Positions 25,830-35,241 are shown, counted from the stretch's first letter. The stretch: 64,000 nt of DNA from DATJKD01 sp963728295 (GCA_963728295.1 CAVSKB010000019.1:248001-312000); one strand, 5' to 3'. The notes: generated from the letters alone by a model not told the origin. Numbers and translations are program-made.

Positions 25830-26380
25830 CAACCGCGGTCGAGCTCGCCGCCGCTCGGCTGCTCGCCGCCGCTCGGCCCGGGTATCTCGTGGGCCGGTCA
25901 CCACGATCGACGGACGTTACAGGCTCCCGAGGGTGCCCCGCACATCGTGTCGGCATCCACCGCATCGGCGGCGGTATCGCGGAATCGTCGCAGAGTCATG
26001 ACTTCGGAGTGCCCGCGACGTCTACCTGCGATTGTTCAGGCGTGGTTTCGGCCCACGAGACACCCGGTCCAAACGCCGGCTCGCCGAGGCCACGGTGGGG
26101 TCGCGAGCCGGCGCGTGGACGCGGTGGTATCCCAGCCGCGAAGCACGCCTCCGTCCCCGCAGTTGGACGTCGCGGGCACTCCTGGCGAAGGGCTGCCTCG
26201 ACGATTCCGCGATACCAACGACCGTCCGGCGTGCTCCGACAAGGTGTGCGGGGCACCCATCTTCAGCGCTGCAACGATCCTGAATCGTGGTAAGCGGCTG
26301 GGGATACACCGCGGCCGCGCGTCGGCGAGTAGCGAGCACCGTGGCCGCGCGTCGGCGAGCAGTCACGGCCGCGCAGCGGC
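25830..26380. repeat. Large imperfect palindrome, copy B
   Basis: Second copy of the element at 11150-11660, filling the 577-bp gap between convergent pilE and ispH. The centre is near 26094. Perfect pairs: 25973-25990 with 26199-26216 (18 bp), 26006-26021 with 26167-26182 (16 bp), 25931-25943 with 26246-26258 (13 bp), 26074-26084 with 26103-26113 (11 bp). Bases 26050-26156 are identical to 11370-11476, and the right arm is nearly identical as far as 26216. The outer flanks carry tandem GC-rich units (GGCCGCGCGTCGGCGAG appears twice at the right end, GCTCGCCGCCGCTCGGC twice at the left). Same orientation as copy A; no gene is encoded. Confidence 0.9.
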
Positions 26381-26386
26381 GAGCGG

Positions 26387-27328
26387 CTAGGCCGAGCGGC
26401 GCAGCTCCTTCGGCAGCGCAAAGACCACGTTTTCCTCGCGGCCGACGACCTCGACTGCCGGTCTCCCGCCCCACTCGCGCAGCTGCTCGACGACCTGCTG
26501 CACCAGCAGCTCCGGCGCCGACGCGCCGGCCGTGACGCCGACCGCGTCGATCCCGGAGAGCCACTCCGGCCGCAGATCCGCCGGACCGTCGACGAGATAG
26601 CCGCGGATCCCGGCCTTGTCCGCCAGCTCGCGCAGCCGGTTCGAATTCGAGCTCGTCGTCGACCCGACGACGATCAGCACCTCGCAAGCCTCGACCAGCT
26701 TCTTGACCGCGTCCTGCCGGTTCTGCGTCGCGTAGCAGATGTCTTCCTTGCGCGGCGTTGCGAGCGTGGGGAAGCGGCGCACCAGTGCCTCGAGCACCTC
26801 TGCCGTGTCGTCCACCGAGAGCGTCGTCTGGGTGACGACGGCCACTCGCGCAGGATCGCGCACCTCGATCCTCGCGACGTCGGAAACGTTCTCGACCAGA
26901 CGGATCCTGCCGCCGCCCGAGGCGTCGAACTGGCCCATCGTACCCTCGACCTCCGGATGCCCCGCGTGACCGATCAGGATCACGTCGCGCCCTTCCCTTC
27001 CGTATCGCATGACCTCCATGTGGACCTTGGTCACGAGCGGACAGGTCGCGTCGAACACGGTCAGCCCGCGACGCCGCGCCTCTTCCTGGACCGCGCGCGA
27101 CACACCGTGGGCGCTGAAGATCACGGTTGCCCCGTCCGGCACCTCGTCCAGTTCCTCGACGAAGACAGCGCCCAGTGCCCGCAACCGCTCGACCACGAAC
27201 CGGTTGTGCACCACCTCGTGCCGCACGTGTATGGGCGCGCCGAAGAGCCCGATCGCGCGCTCGACGATGTCGATCGCCCGGTCGACGCCGGCGCAGAAAC
27301 CGCGCGGATTGGCCAGCAGGATCTTCAT
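26387..27328 (-). CDS. ispH: 4-hydroxy-3-methylbut-2-enyl diphosphate reductase
   Basis: 313 residues, the length of typical IspH. The three iron-sulfur cysteines are in NPRGFCAGVDRAI, FDATCPLVTKVH and EDICYATQNRQ. Other signatures: HEVVHNRFVVERL, FSAHGVS, and GSTTSSNSNRLRELA. It catalyses the last step of the MEP pathway, giving IPP and DMAPP, with a 4Fe-4S cluster. The start at 27328 overlaps the lspA stop by 4 bp, the usual ileS-lspA-ispH arrangement. The ispB gene 8 kb away uses its products. Confidence 0.97.
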   Translation of the reverse strand: MKILLANPRGFCAGVDRAIDIVERAIGLFGAPIHVRHEVVHNRFVVERLRALGAVFVEELDEVPDGATVIFSAHGVSRAVQEEARRRGLTVFDATCPLVTKVHMEVMRYGREGRDVILIGHAGHPEVEGTMGQFDASGGGRIRLVENVSDVARIEVRDPARVAVVTQTTLSVDDTAEVLEALVRRFPTLATPRKEDICYATQNRQDAVKKLVEACEVLIVVGSTTSSNSNRLRELADKAGIRGYLVDGPADLRPEWLSGIDAVGVTAGASAPELLVQQVVEQLREWGGRPAVEVVGREENVVFALPKELRRSA

Positions 27329-27858
27329 TGCCGCTGCCTGAATGCGTCCAGGATCAGGAGCGCTGCGCCGATCGTGATCGCGCTGTCGGCAATGTTGAAT
27401 GCCGGGAAATACGCGGCCCCCCAGTGTGCATGGATGAAGTCGACCACGTAACCGTGTCTCACCCGGTCGATCAGATTTCCGAGCGCGCCACCCAGCACCA
27501 GCGCAAGCGCAACTGCGATCATGCGGTCGCCGCGCGGCAGGCGCCAGAGCCAGACCACCAGCGCCAGGCTGACCACGCCGGCAAGCAGGATGAAGAACCA
27601 TCGCTGCCAGCCGGAGGCGCCGCTCAGGATGCTGAAGGCAGCGCCCGTATTGTGCAGCAGCGTGAAATCGAGCACCGGGAGGACCTCGACCCGCTCGTAG
27701 AGCTCGAGAAAACGGGTGACGAGAAACTTCGTCGCCTGGTCGAGCGCGATGACCGCGACCGACAGCCAGAGCCAGGCGGCTGGATGCGTCCGCTGCAGAC
27801 GCAGCTTCGCAATCACCGACATGCTCAGATCCGTCGCCGGTTGCGGCTCAGTGCTCAT
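27325..27858 (-). CDS. lspA: Prolipoprotein signal peptidase II
   Basis: 177 residues with four hydrophobic helices. The conserved boxes are present: ALDQATKFLV, LHNTGAAFSIL, GALGNLIDRVRHGYVVDFI (first catalytic Asp) and FNIADSAIT (second catalytic Asp). It cleaves lipoprotein signal peptides after lipidation of the +1 Cys in the inner membrane. It lies between ileS (49 bp upstream) and ispH (4 bp overlap). The Met of MSVIAKLRL, 12 codons in, is an alternative start. Confidence 0.96.
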   Translation of the reverse strand: MSTEPQPATDLSMSVIAKLRLQRTHPAAWLWLSVAVIALDQATKFLVTRFLELYERVEVLPVLDFTLLHNTGAAFSILSGASGWQRWFFILLAGVVSLALVVWLWRLPRGDRMIAVALALVLGGALGNLIDRVRHGYVVDFIHAHWGAAYFPAFNIADSAITIGAALLILDAFRQRQ

Positions 27859-27907
27859 TGAGATCCTGATCCTCGCCCGCCATCATTGCCTCGTCCGGTG
27901 GGCCCGT

Positions 27908-30733
27908 CTAGGCGAACCGGCGCGTCTCGCCCGGACCGTCGAGATTGCTGACGCAGCGGCCGCACAGCTGCGGGTGCCGGTCGGAACTGCCCACATCCTC
28001 GCGCTTGTGCCAGCAGCGCACGCACTTGGCCGCACGCGAAGCATCGACCGCGACCCAGAATGCGCCTGCGCCCTCGCCGCCGCCCGCGTCTGTCGCGGCT
28101 GGCCGGTCATCTGCAGAATGGACCCGGGCCTCGGAGGTGATCAACAGGAATCGCAGCTCGTCCCCGAGCGCCGTCAGCGCGGCGCGGCGCTCGGGAGCGC
28201 AGTACAGATCGACCACCGCGTCGAGCGGCGCGCCGATGCGGCCTTCGACACGCAGCCGCTCGAGCTCGCGCAACACGACGCTCCGCACCTCGAGCACCGC
28301 CGGCCAGTCGACCCCCGCGCGCCCCGGACCTGCATCGGGCAGCTGCGCCCAGGTCGTGTGGAATACGGACTCGGCCCGCTCGCCCGGCATGTGCCGCCAG
28401 ATCTCCTCCGCCGTAAACGACAGAATCGGCGCCAGCCACCTCGCCATGGCCTCGGCGATCCAGTACAGCGCCGTCTGCGCGGAACGGCGTGGCTCGCTGT
28501 CCGCGCCTGTCGTGTAGAGGCGGTCCTTGATGACGTCGAGGTAGAAGCCCCCGAGATCCACTACGCAGAAGTTGTGGACCTTCTGGTAGATGAGGTGAAA
28601 CTCGTAGTCGCGGTAAGCCGCGACGACCTCAGCCTGAAGCTCGCGCGTGCGCTCGATCGCCCAGCGGTCCAGCTCGACCAGCCGGTCAGCGGTAAGCAGG
28701 GCGCGCGCCGGGTCGAACCCCGCGAGGTTGCCAAGGAGGAAACGCGCGGTGTTGCGCATGCGCCGGTATGAATCCGCCATGCGCTTGAGAATCTCGTCGG
28801 AGACACTCATCTCGTTCGAGTAGTCGGTCGCCGCCACCCACAGCCGCAGAACGTCCGCGCCGAGCGAGCTGACCACCTTCTGCGGCACGATCATGTTGCC
28901 GAGCGACTTGGACATCTTGCGGCCCTTGTCGTCGACGGTGAATCCATGCGTCAGCACGCCCTTGTACGGTGCGTGCCCCTTCTGCGCCACCGACGTCAAG
29001 AGCGAACTATGGAACCAGCCGCGATGCTGGTCGGAACCTTCGAGATACAGGTCGGCAGGCGTGCGTATCTCCGGCCACAGTCGCGGCACGCAGTGGTGCG
29101 ACAGCCCGGAGTCGACCCACACGTCCATGATGTCGGTCACCTTGCGCCATTGCTCGGCCTCATGCCCGAGCAGGTCGCGAGGATCGAGGTCGTACCACGC
29201 ATCGATACCGGCCTTCTCCACCCGATCGGCGACACGTTCGACGAGCTCCGGTGTCTCCGGGTGCAGCTCTCCGGTCTCGGCGTGCGTGAACAGCGTGAGC
29301 GGCACACCCCAGGTTCGCTGGCGCGAGATGCACCAGTCCGGACGTCCCGCGATCATGCTCGAGATGCGCTGCTCGCCCCATCCGGGAGTCCAGCGCACCT
29401 TGCCGATCTCCTCGAGCGCCTTCGCGCGCAGCCCGGCGACCTCCATGCCGAGAAACCACTGCGGCGTCGCGCGGAAGATCACCGGGCTCTTGTGCCTCCA
29501 GCAGACCGGATAGCTGTGCCGATAGCTTTCGTGCCGCAGCAGGTTGCCGTGCTGCTCGAGCACCTCGACCACGTGTGGGTTCGCCTCGAACACCTGCTCA
29601 CGTGCAAAGAGCGGCGTGGACGGCAGGAATCGACCGTCGTCGTCGACGGGGTTGTCGACCGGCAGACCGTATCGCTGGCCAACCGCGAAATCGTCCTGGC
29701 CGTGCGCGGGCGCGGTGTGCACGGCACCGGTGCCACTCTCGAGCGTGACGTGATCACCGAGCACGACCGGCACGTTGCGATCGAGAAACGGATGTTGGAG
29801 CAACAGACTCTCGAGGGCGGCCCCGCGGACGCGACCGAGCTCGTCGATGCGCTTGACGCCCGCGCGGGCGAGCACGGCGTCGGCGAGCTCGGTGGCGACG
29901 ATGACGAGCTCCTCCCCCGCGCCGCCCGCGATCCGCAGCAGCGAGTACTCGTACTCCGGGTGGACCGACACGGCCTGGTTTGCGGGTAGCGTCCAGGGCG
30001 TTGTGGTCCAGATCACGACGCTTGCAGTCAGGTCGGGGAGCGCCGTCGCGATCCCGAATCGTCGGCGCAGCTCCTCCCTGTCGATCACCCTGAAGCGCAC
30101 GTCGATGGCGGGCGAGACGCGCTCCTCGTACTCGACTTCGGCCTCCGCCAGCGCAGAGCGGCAGTCGAGGCACCAGTGGACGGGCTTGTAGCCCTTGTAC
30201 AGGTGGCCGTTACGGATGATCTGGGCGAACGCGCGCAACTGCTCGGCTTCGTAACGGGGCGACAAGGTCAGATACGGGTCGTCCCACTGGCCGTGCACGC
30301 CGAGTCGCTTGAAATCGGCGCGCTGCACGTCCACCTGTGCGAGCGCGAAATCGCGGCAGGCCTGCCGGAACGCGCGCGCATCCAGCGCCTTCGCTGCACG
30401 CCCCATGGTCTTCTCGACCTGGTGCTCGATCGGCAACCCATGACAATCCCAGCCGGGGAGGTACGGGGCGTCGTACCCGTCGAGCGTCCGTGCCTTGACG
30501 ATGATGTCCTTCAGCACCTTGTTGAGCGCATGGCCGATGTGAATCGCGCCGTTGGCGTATGGCGGCCCATCGTGCAGGATGAACACCGGCCGTCCGCGCG
30601 CAACCTCGCGCAGCTTGCGATAGGTGTCGCGCTCCGCCCACCACGCCAGGATCTCGGGCTCCCTGCGCGCGAGATCGGCCTTCATGGGGAATGCCGTCGA
30701 CGGCAGGTTGACGGTCGTCTTGTAGTCGGTCAT
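27908..30733 (-). CDS. ileS: Isoleucyl-tRNA synthetase
   Basis: 941 residues, normal for bacterial IleRS type 1. Class I signatures: GPPYANGAIHIGHALNKVL (HIGH) and DDKGRKMSKSLGNMI (KMSKS). The editing domain lies between them (WTTTPWTLPANQAVSVHPEY). The C-terminal zinc finger has CVRCWHKREDVG and LCGRCVSNL. Start at 30733 (MTDYKTTVNLPSTAFPM) is the conserved N-terminus; an upstream in-frame codon at 30817 is not. First gene of ileS-lspA-ispH. A 600-residue open frame on the opposite strand is a GC-rich shadow. Confidence 0.98.
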   Translation of the reverse strand: MTDYKTTVNLPSTAFPMKADLARREPEILAWWAERDTYRKLREVARGRPVFILHDGPPYANGAIHIGHALNKVLKDIIVKARTLDGYDAPYLPGWDCHGLPIEHQVEKTMGRAAKALDARAFRQACRDFALAQVDVQRADFKRLGVHGQWDDPYLTLSPRYEAEQLRAFAQIIRNGHLYKGYKPVHWCLDCRSALAEAEVEYEERVSPAIDVRFRVIDREELRRRFGIATALPDLTASVVIWTTTPWTLPANQAVSVHPEYEYSLLRIAGGAGEELVIVATELADAVLARAGVKRIDELGRVRGAALESLLLQHPFLDRNVPVVLGDHVTLESGTGAVHTAPAHGQDDFAVGQRYGLPVDNPVDDDGRFLPSTPLFAREQVFEANPHVVEVLEQHGNLLRHESYRHSYPVCWRHKSPVIFRATPQWFLGMEVAGLRAKALEEIGKVRWTPGWGEQRISSMIAGRPDWCISRQRTWGVPLTLFTHAETGELHPETPELVERVADRVEKAGIDAWYDLDPRDLLGHEAEQWRKVTDIMDVWVDSGLSHHCVPRLWPEIRTPADLYLEGSDQHRGWFHSSLLTSVAQKGHAPYKGVLTHGFTVDDKGRKMSKSLGNMIVPQKVVSSLGADVLRLWVAATDYSNEMSVSDEILKRMADSYRRMRNTARFLLGNLAGFDPARALLTADRLVELDRWAIERTRELQAEVVAAYRDYEFHLIYQKVHNFCVVDLGGFYLDVIKDRLYTTGADSEPRRSAQTALYWIAEAMARWLAPILSFTAEEIWRHMPGERAESVFHTTWAQLPDAGPGRAGVDWPAVLEVRSVVLRELERLRVEGRIGAPLDAVVDLYCAPERRAALTALGDELRFLLITSEARVHSADDRPAATDAGGGEGAGAFWVAVDASRAAKCVRCWHKREDVGSSDRHPQLCGRCVSNLDGPGETRRFA

Positions 30734-30820
30734 GGAGCGGACGGTCGACGCAGGGTCGGCCAGTTTAGCGACAAATCGGCCCGGAGCCGAATATTCGGAT
30801 CCGAGCGATGTCTTCAACCG

Positions 30821-31741
30821 CTAGAGGCTCGCGCGCGCCTCCGCCGCGTCCCGCTGCATCTGCTCGACGAGTGCATCGAGCGAATCGAAGCGTACCTCGT
30901 CGCGCAGGCGCGCGATGAAATCGACATCGAGGTTGCGGCCGTAGAGGTCGCGATCGAAATCGAACAGGTGGACCTCGAGCAGCGGGATCGTGCCATCGAT
31001 CGTCGGCCGCGTGCCGAGGCTCGCGACCGCCGGGTGCGATGTAAACCCCGGGCCATCGACCCGGACGGCGAAGATGCCCCAGAGCGGGATCACCTTGCGA
31101 TGCAGCGCCATGTTGGCCGTCGGGAAGCCCAGCTTGCGTCCGAGGCGCTGACCGCGCTGCACGCGGCCGCTGATACGGTACGGTCGGCCAAGAAGCTGCG
31201 TCGCGACCGCGAGGTCGCCGGCTTCGAGCGCCGCGCGCACCAGCGAGCTGCTGACGCGCACGCCCTGGATTTCGAAGGGCGGCACTTCCTCGACCGTGAA
31301 GCCGAGCCGTGCTCCCGCGGCGCGCAGGCTGGCGGTGGTGCCCTCGCGTCGCCGCGAATAGTGAAAGTCGTGTCCGACGACCATGTGGCGCACACCGAGA
31401 CGCGCAGTGAGCAGGTCTTCTTCGAAGCTGCGCGCGCTGATCGCCGCGAACTCCGCGTTGAAGTACAGGCACACTACGCGATCGACGTCATATCGGGCGA
31501 GCGCCTGCAGCTTCTCGCGAAGCCGGGTGAGCCGCGCCGGCGCCTCGGCGCCTTCGAAATACTCGCGCGGTGTGGGCTCGAAGGTGACGACCGTCGCCGG
31601 AAGCCCGAGCTCGAGCGCGCAGCGTCGCAACGTGGCGAGCATGTGCTGGTGTCCGCGGTGCACGCCGTCGTAGTTGCCGATCGTCGTCACGCAACCGTGA
31701 TGACGTGGTCGCAGGTTATGAAGACCGCGGACCAGTTCCAT
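30821..31741 (-). CDS. ribF: Bifunctional riboflavin kinase/FAD synthetase
   Basis: 306 residues. N-terminal FMN adenylyltransferase domain with TIGNYDGVHRGHQHML (the HxGH nucleotidyl transferase signature) and VVGHDFHYSRRREG. C-terminal flavokinase domain with RKLGFPTANM and FDRDLYGRNLDVDFI. It makes FMN and FAD from riboflavin. The start at 31741 gives the canonical MELVRGLHNL and overlaps the murJ end by 26 bp. Sits between murJ and ileS, the common gammaproteobacterial order. Confidence 0.96.
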   Translation of the reverse strand: MELVRGLHNLRPRHHGCVTTIGNYDGVHRGHQHMLATLRRCALELGLPATVVTFEPTPREYFEGAEAPARLTRLREKLQALARYDVDRVVCLYFNAEFAAISARSFEEDLLTARLGVRHMVVGHDFHYSRRREGTTASLRAAGARLGFTVEEVPPFEIQGVRVSSSLVRAALEAGDLAVATQLLGRPYRISGRVQRGQRLGRKLGFPTANMALHRKVIPLWGIFAVRVDGPGFTSHPAVASLGTRPTIDGTIPLLEVHLFDFDRDLYGRNLDVDFIARLRDEVRFDSLDALVEQMQRDAAEARASL

Positions 31742-33324
31742 CGCTCGTCCCTTCCGCACCGGCGAAGCTCCGCATCCGCAGATCCGCGGGACGCAGACCG
31801 AGCAGCCAGAGCGTACCGAAATAGATCGCGCCGCCGCCGGCTACGAGCAGGCTCATCCACCGCGCGCGCTCCCAGGCACCCATCTCGATCCAGCGCGCGG
31901 TATCGCCAGCGAGCCACAGCAGGAACGCGCACATCAGAACTGTCGCGCTCAGGATCTGGACCAGCAGGCGCCGCCAGCCCGGACCATGCCTGAGCACACC
32001 CTGCCGGCGGAGCCCACGGTAGAGCATGCCCGAGTTGTACCAGGCCCCGATGCCGTTGTTGAGCGCGAGCAGCGCATGCAGACCCGGGCGGTCGTACATG
32101 AGCGCCAGCGGGAGAACGACCGCCAGATTGAGTCCGATGTTGACGCCCAGCGACTGGATGCCGATGCGCACCGGCGTGCGAGTGTCCTGTCGCGCGAAGA
32201 AGCCGGGCGCCAGAACCTTCACCAGGCTGAATCCGAGCAGACCCGAGGAATAGGCCATCAGAGCGAGTGACGCCATGCGCACGTCGTTCTCCTCGAAGCG
32301 GCCGTAGTGGAAGATCGCCACGGTCAGCGGTCCGGCCATCACGAGGAGCGCCGCGGTGGCCGGCAATACGACCATGATCGTCAGCCGCAGCGCCCAGTCG
32401 AGCATCGCGGTGAAGCGCGCGGGCGATTCGGCCGCGTGATGCGCCGCGAGGCTCGGAAGGATCACTGTCGCCAGTGCAATGCTGAAGACACCGAGCGGGA
32501 ACTCCATCAGGCGGTCGGCGTAGTAGAGCCACGCGATGCTGCCCGTGGCGAGGAAGGACGCGATCAGCGTGTCGAGGAGCAGCGCCACCTGGGACACGGA
32601 CGAACCGAAGATAGCGGGCAGCATCAGCCGTCCGATCCTGCGCACCCCGGCGTGATCCCAGCGCCAGCGCGGCCGGCGCAGCAGCTTGAGTCGCAGCATG
32701 AACGGAATCTGGAATGCCAGCTGCAGTGCGCCCGCGACGAAGACACCGATCGCGAGCGCGATACCCGGCGACTCAAAGCGCGGCGCGACCCACGCCGCGA
32801 ATACGATCATCGTCAGGTTGAGCAGCGTCGAGGTGAATGCGGGGACGGCAAACCGCCCGTAGCTGTTGAGGACACCGCCGGCGAGCGCCGTGAGCGAGAT
32901 GAAGAGCAGGTACGGGAAAGTCCAGCGCAGCATCTCGACCGTGAGATCGAACTTCGCTTCCTCCACGCGAAACCCGGGCGCGAACAGCAGCACCAGCAGC
33001 GGCGCCACCACGATGCCGACGACCGTGACGAGCGCGAGAAAGGAGGCGAGCGTCCCGGCGGCTCCGTCGACCAGGTCGCGCACTTCGTCGTGCGTGTTGC
33101 GCACCTTGTACTCGGACACCACCGGGACGAAGGCCTGCGAGAAGGCGCCCTCGGCGAACAGGCGGCGCATGAAGTTCGGGATCTTGAACGCCACCAGGAA
33201 GGCGTCCATCAGCACGCCCGGCGCCGAACATCCGCGAATAGACCATGTCGCGCACGAGTCCGGTGACCCGGGACAGGAGCGTAAAGCCGCCGACGACCGA
33301 GGTGCTGCGAAGGAAGCCGCTCAC
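31716..33324 (-). CDS. murJ: Lipid II flippase MurJ (frame break near 33217)
   Basis: About 535 residues with 14 predicted membrane helices. The N-terminus (GTG 33324) reads SGFLRSTSVVGGFTLLSRVTG and RDMVYSRMFGAG, then the frame changes and continues as MDAFLVAFKIPNFMRRLFAE and GAFSQAFVPVVSEY one base over, exactly the MurJ sequence. A surplus base near 33217 explains this. Conserved core charged residues of the MOP-family flippase are retained. MurJ moves undecaprenyl-linked peptidoglycan precursor across the inner membrane and is essential, so the break is almost surely an assembly error. Diverges from rpsT. Confidence 0.93.
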
Positions 33325-33439
33325 GCGCGGAGGATCGGGCGCAGAGGGTGAAGGCGGGGCCGGGCGCGCGTCATGCGGGGCGGACTATACCCAAGCGGCG
33401 TGGCCGGGCGCGGTCGCCGCCCGCCGCAAGCGGCACTGC

Positions 33440-33468
33440 TTGACCGTCGATGGCCTGATCGCCAGAAT
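33440..33468 (+). promoter_or_regulatory. Candidate sigma-70 promoter of rpsT
   Basis: TTGACC (33440-33445), a 17-bp spacer and CAGAAT (33463-33468) lie 60 bp before the rpsT start codon. The match is five of six for the -35 and four of six for the -10. Position in the murJ/rpsT divergent gap supports it. Confidence 0.5.
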
Positions 33469-33527
33469 ACGCGGCTCTTTTGAGCCGGTCCGGCGTCAAG
33501 ATCCCGGCCCCGCAGGAGTGTCGATCC

Positions 33528-33797
33528 GTGGCGAACATCAAGTCGGCTGAAAAACGCGCGAAGCAGGCAGTAAGGCGCCGCGCCCACAACATGGCGGCCC
33601 GCTCGCGTCTGCGAAGCTCCATCCGCAAGGTCCTGACCGCGATCCAGGCCGGTGACAAGACCGCCGCCACGGCGGCCTACCGCGCGGCGCAGCCGGTCAT
33701 CGACACGATGGTCACCAAGGGCATCATTCATCGCAACAAGGCCGCCCGGCACAAGCGCGAGCTCAACGCCCGCCTGAAGACCATGACCGCCGCCTGA
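33528..33797 (+). CDS. rpsT: 30S ribosomal protein S20
   Basis: 89 residues, standard for S20: ANIKSAEKRAKQAVRRRAHN, SIRKVLTAIQAGDKTAA, and RNKAARHKRELNARL. Very basic and helical, it binds 16S rRNA. GTG at 33528 is the start, ten bases after CAGGAG; non-ATG starts are common for rpsT, which is autoregulated at translation initiation. Divergent from murJ, as in many gammaproteobacteria. Confidence 0.97.
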   Translation: MANIKSAEKRAKQAVRRRAHNMAARSRLRSSIRKVLTAIQAGDKTAATAAYRAAQPVIDTMVTKGIIHRNKAARHKRELNARLKTMTAA

Positions 33798-33840
33798 GCG
33801 CAGCGGTTCCAAAGCGCGGCTCGCGACGCCAGCGTATGGC

Positions 33841-34866
33841 TCAGGCCGCGCCCAGCGGCAGCTCGTCGAGTCGCCGCATCAGCGCCTGCATGAGCTCAAG
33901 GGTGCCCTGGCGTGCAAGACCCGAGATCCGGTGCACAGGCCCCTTCCAGCGCAGCCGCCGCACGATGTCCTTGCAGCGATGTTCGGCGTCCCTGGGCGGC
34001 AGCAGATCGAGCTTGTTCAACACCAGCCAGCGCTCGCGTGTGGCGAGGTCCGGACTGAATTTCTTCAGCTCGGCGACGATGGAGCGCGCATCGCGGACTG
34101 GATCGGCTGCCGGATCCGGAGGCGAGATGTCGACCAGGTGCAGCAGCAATCGCGTTCGCTGCAGGTGCTTGAGGAATCTGATCCCGAGGCCCGCGCCCTC
34201 CGCGGCGCCCTCGATCAGCCCCGGGATGTCGGCCATCACGAAGCTCTTGTGCGGTCCGACGTACACCACGCCCAGGTTCGGATGCAGGGTGGTGAACGGA
34301 TAGTCCGCGATACGTGGTCGCGCCGCCGAGACAGCGCTGATCAGCGTCGACTTGCCCGCGTTCGGCAGGCCGAGGAGGCCAACGTCCGCGAGCAATTTCA
34401 GCTCGAGTCGCAGCTCGCGTTTCTCCCCCGGATGCCCCGGGGTCGCCTTGCGCGGCGTGCGGTTCGTGCTGCTCTTGAACCGCTGGTTGCCAAGACCGCC
34501 CTTGCCGCCGCGCGCGACCAGCACGCGTGCGCCGGGCTGCGCGAGGTCGCCCAGCTCTTCCTCGGTGTCCACGTCGTAGAGCGCCGTGCCCACCGGTACT
34601 ACGATTTCCCTGTCCGCGCCGCCCTTGCCGCTGCAGTCGCGGCTGCCGCCGGGCTCGCCGTTGCCCGCCTTGAAGCTGCGCTGGTAGCGGAAGTCCGCGA
34701 GCGTATTGAGCCCGGCGTTCGCGACGACATACACGCTGCCGCCGTCGCCGCCGTCACCGCCGTCCGGGCCGCCAAAGGGCACGAACTTCTCGCGCCGAAA
34801 GCTGACCTTGCCCCGACCGCCGTTGCCGGCCTGGACCTTGATCGTCGCCTCGTCGACGAATTTCAT
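33841..34866 (-). CDS. obgE: GTPase ObgE/CgtA
   Basis: 341 residues. N-terminal Obg fold (MKFVDEATIKVQAGNGGRG, glycine-rich GGDGGDGGSVYVV). GTPase domain with G1 GLPNAGKSTL, G2/G3 YPFTTLHPNLG and DIPGLIEGAAEGAGLG, G4 LNKLDLLP. It associates with the 50S subunit and acts in ribosome assembly and stress signalling. It follows rpmA, with a hairpin terminator between the two, so part of its expression may come from read-through. Confidence 0.96.
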   Translation of the reverse strand: MKFVDEATIKVQAGNGGRGKVSFRREKFVPFGGPDGGDGGDGGSVYVVANAGLNTLADFRYQRSFKAGNGEPGGSRDCSGKGGADREIVVPVGTALYDVDTEEELGDLAQPGARVLVARGGKGGLGNQRFKSSTNRTPRKATPGHPGEKRELRLELKLLADVGLLGLPNAGKSTLISAVSAARPRIADYPFTTLHPNLGVVYVGPHKSFVMADIPGLIEGAAEGAGLGIRFLKHLQRTRLLLHLVDISPPDPAADPVRDARSIVAELKKFSPDLATRERWLVLNKLDLLPPRDAEHRCKDIVRRLRWKGPVHRISGLARQGTLELMQALMRRLDELPLGAA

Positions 34867-35219
34867 CGCGCGCCCCGGGGAGAATGGCTCGGGAAAAGGC
34901 TCGGAAAACGAAAGGCCCCGGGAGACCGGGGCCTCGTTGCTCGTTGACTGCGCGGCGTCAGCCCTGTCGGCTCGACGCTCACGTGCACGCGCTGGTCGAC
35001 GCCCTTGCGCTTGAAACGCACGACGCCCTTCGACAGCGCGAACAGCGTGTGATCGGTGCCGACACCGACGTTGTCGCCGGCCCGATATGCGGTGCCGCGC
35101 TGCCGGACGAGGATGTTGCCGGCCAGCACCTGCTCGCCGCCGAACTTCTTCAGCCCGAGGCGCTTGCTGTGCGAGTCGCGGCCGTTCTTGGTACTGCCGC
35201 CTGCTTTCTTATGTGCCAT
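34863..35219 (-). CDS. rpmA: 50S ribosomal protein L27 (probable C-terminal frame break)
   Basis: The first 85 residues are canonical L27: MAHKKAGGSTKNGRDSHSKR, LAGNILVRQRGT, VGVGTDHTLFALSKGVV and KRKGVDQRVHVSVEP. L27 reaches the peptidyl transferase centre with its N-terminus. As printed, the frame then runs on for 32 more residues (RSQRATRPRSPG...) through the terminator hairpin to a stop overlapping obgE. One base over, a TGA at 34958-34960 would end the protein at about 86 residues, the normal size, 24 bp before the hairpin. I therefore infer an indel near 34965 and a true end at 34958. Confidence 0.95.
   Translation of the reverse strand: MAHKKAGGSTKNGRDSHSKRLGLKKFGGEQVLAGNILVRQRGTAYRAGDNVGVGTDHTLFALSKGVVRFKRKGVDQRVHVSVEPTGLTPRSQRATRPRSPGAFRFPSLFPSHSPRGAR
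34900..34934 (-). terminator. Rho-independent terminator after rpmA
   Basis: On the minus strand AGGCCCCGG-tctc-CCGGGGCCT forms a perfect 9-bp GC stem with a 4-nt loop, followed by TTTCGTTTTCC. It lies between the expected rpmA stop (about 34958) and the obgE start (34866), so it would reduce transcription from rplU-rpmA into obgE. Confidence 0.75.
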
Positions 35220-35241
35220 GGTGTCTCCTTCCGACCCGGGC

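Noticed and set aside
25463..26687. Open frames up to 276 codons across palindrome B, including one continuing into ispH antisense
   Set aside because: They cross the repeat, overlap confirmed genes (pilE, ispH) in other frames and have Arg/Pro/Ala-rich composition typical of GC-rich shadows.
30176..31993. 605-codon open frame on the plus strand opposite ileS and ribF
   Set aside because: Antisense to two universally conserved genes with intact motifs; Arg/Glu-rich translation without a domain.
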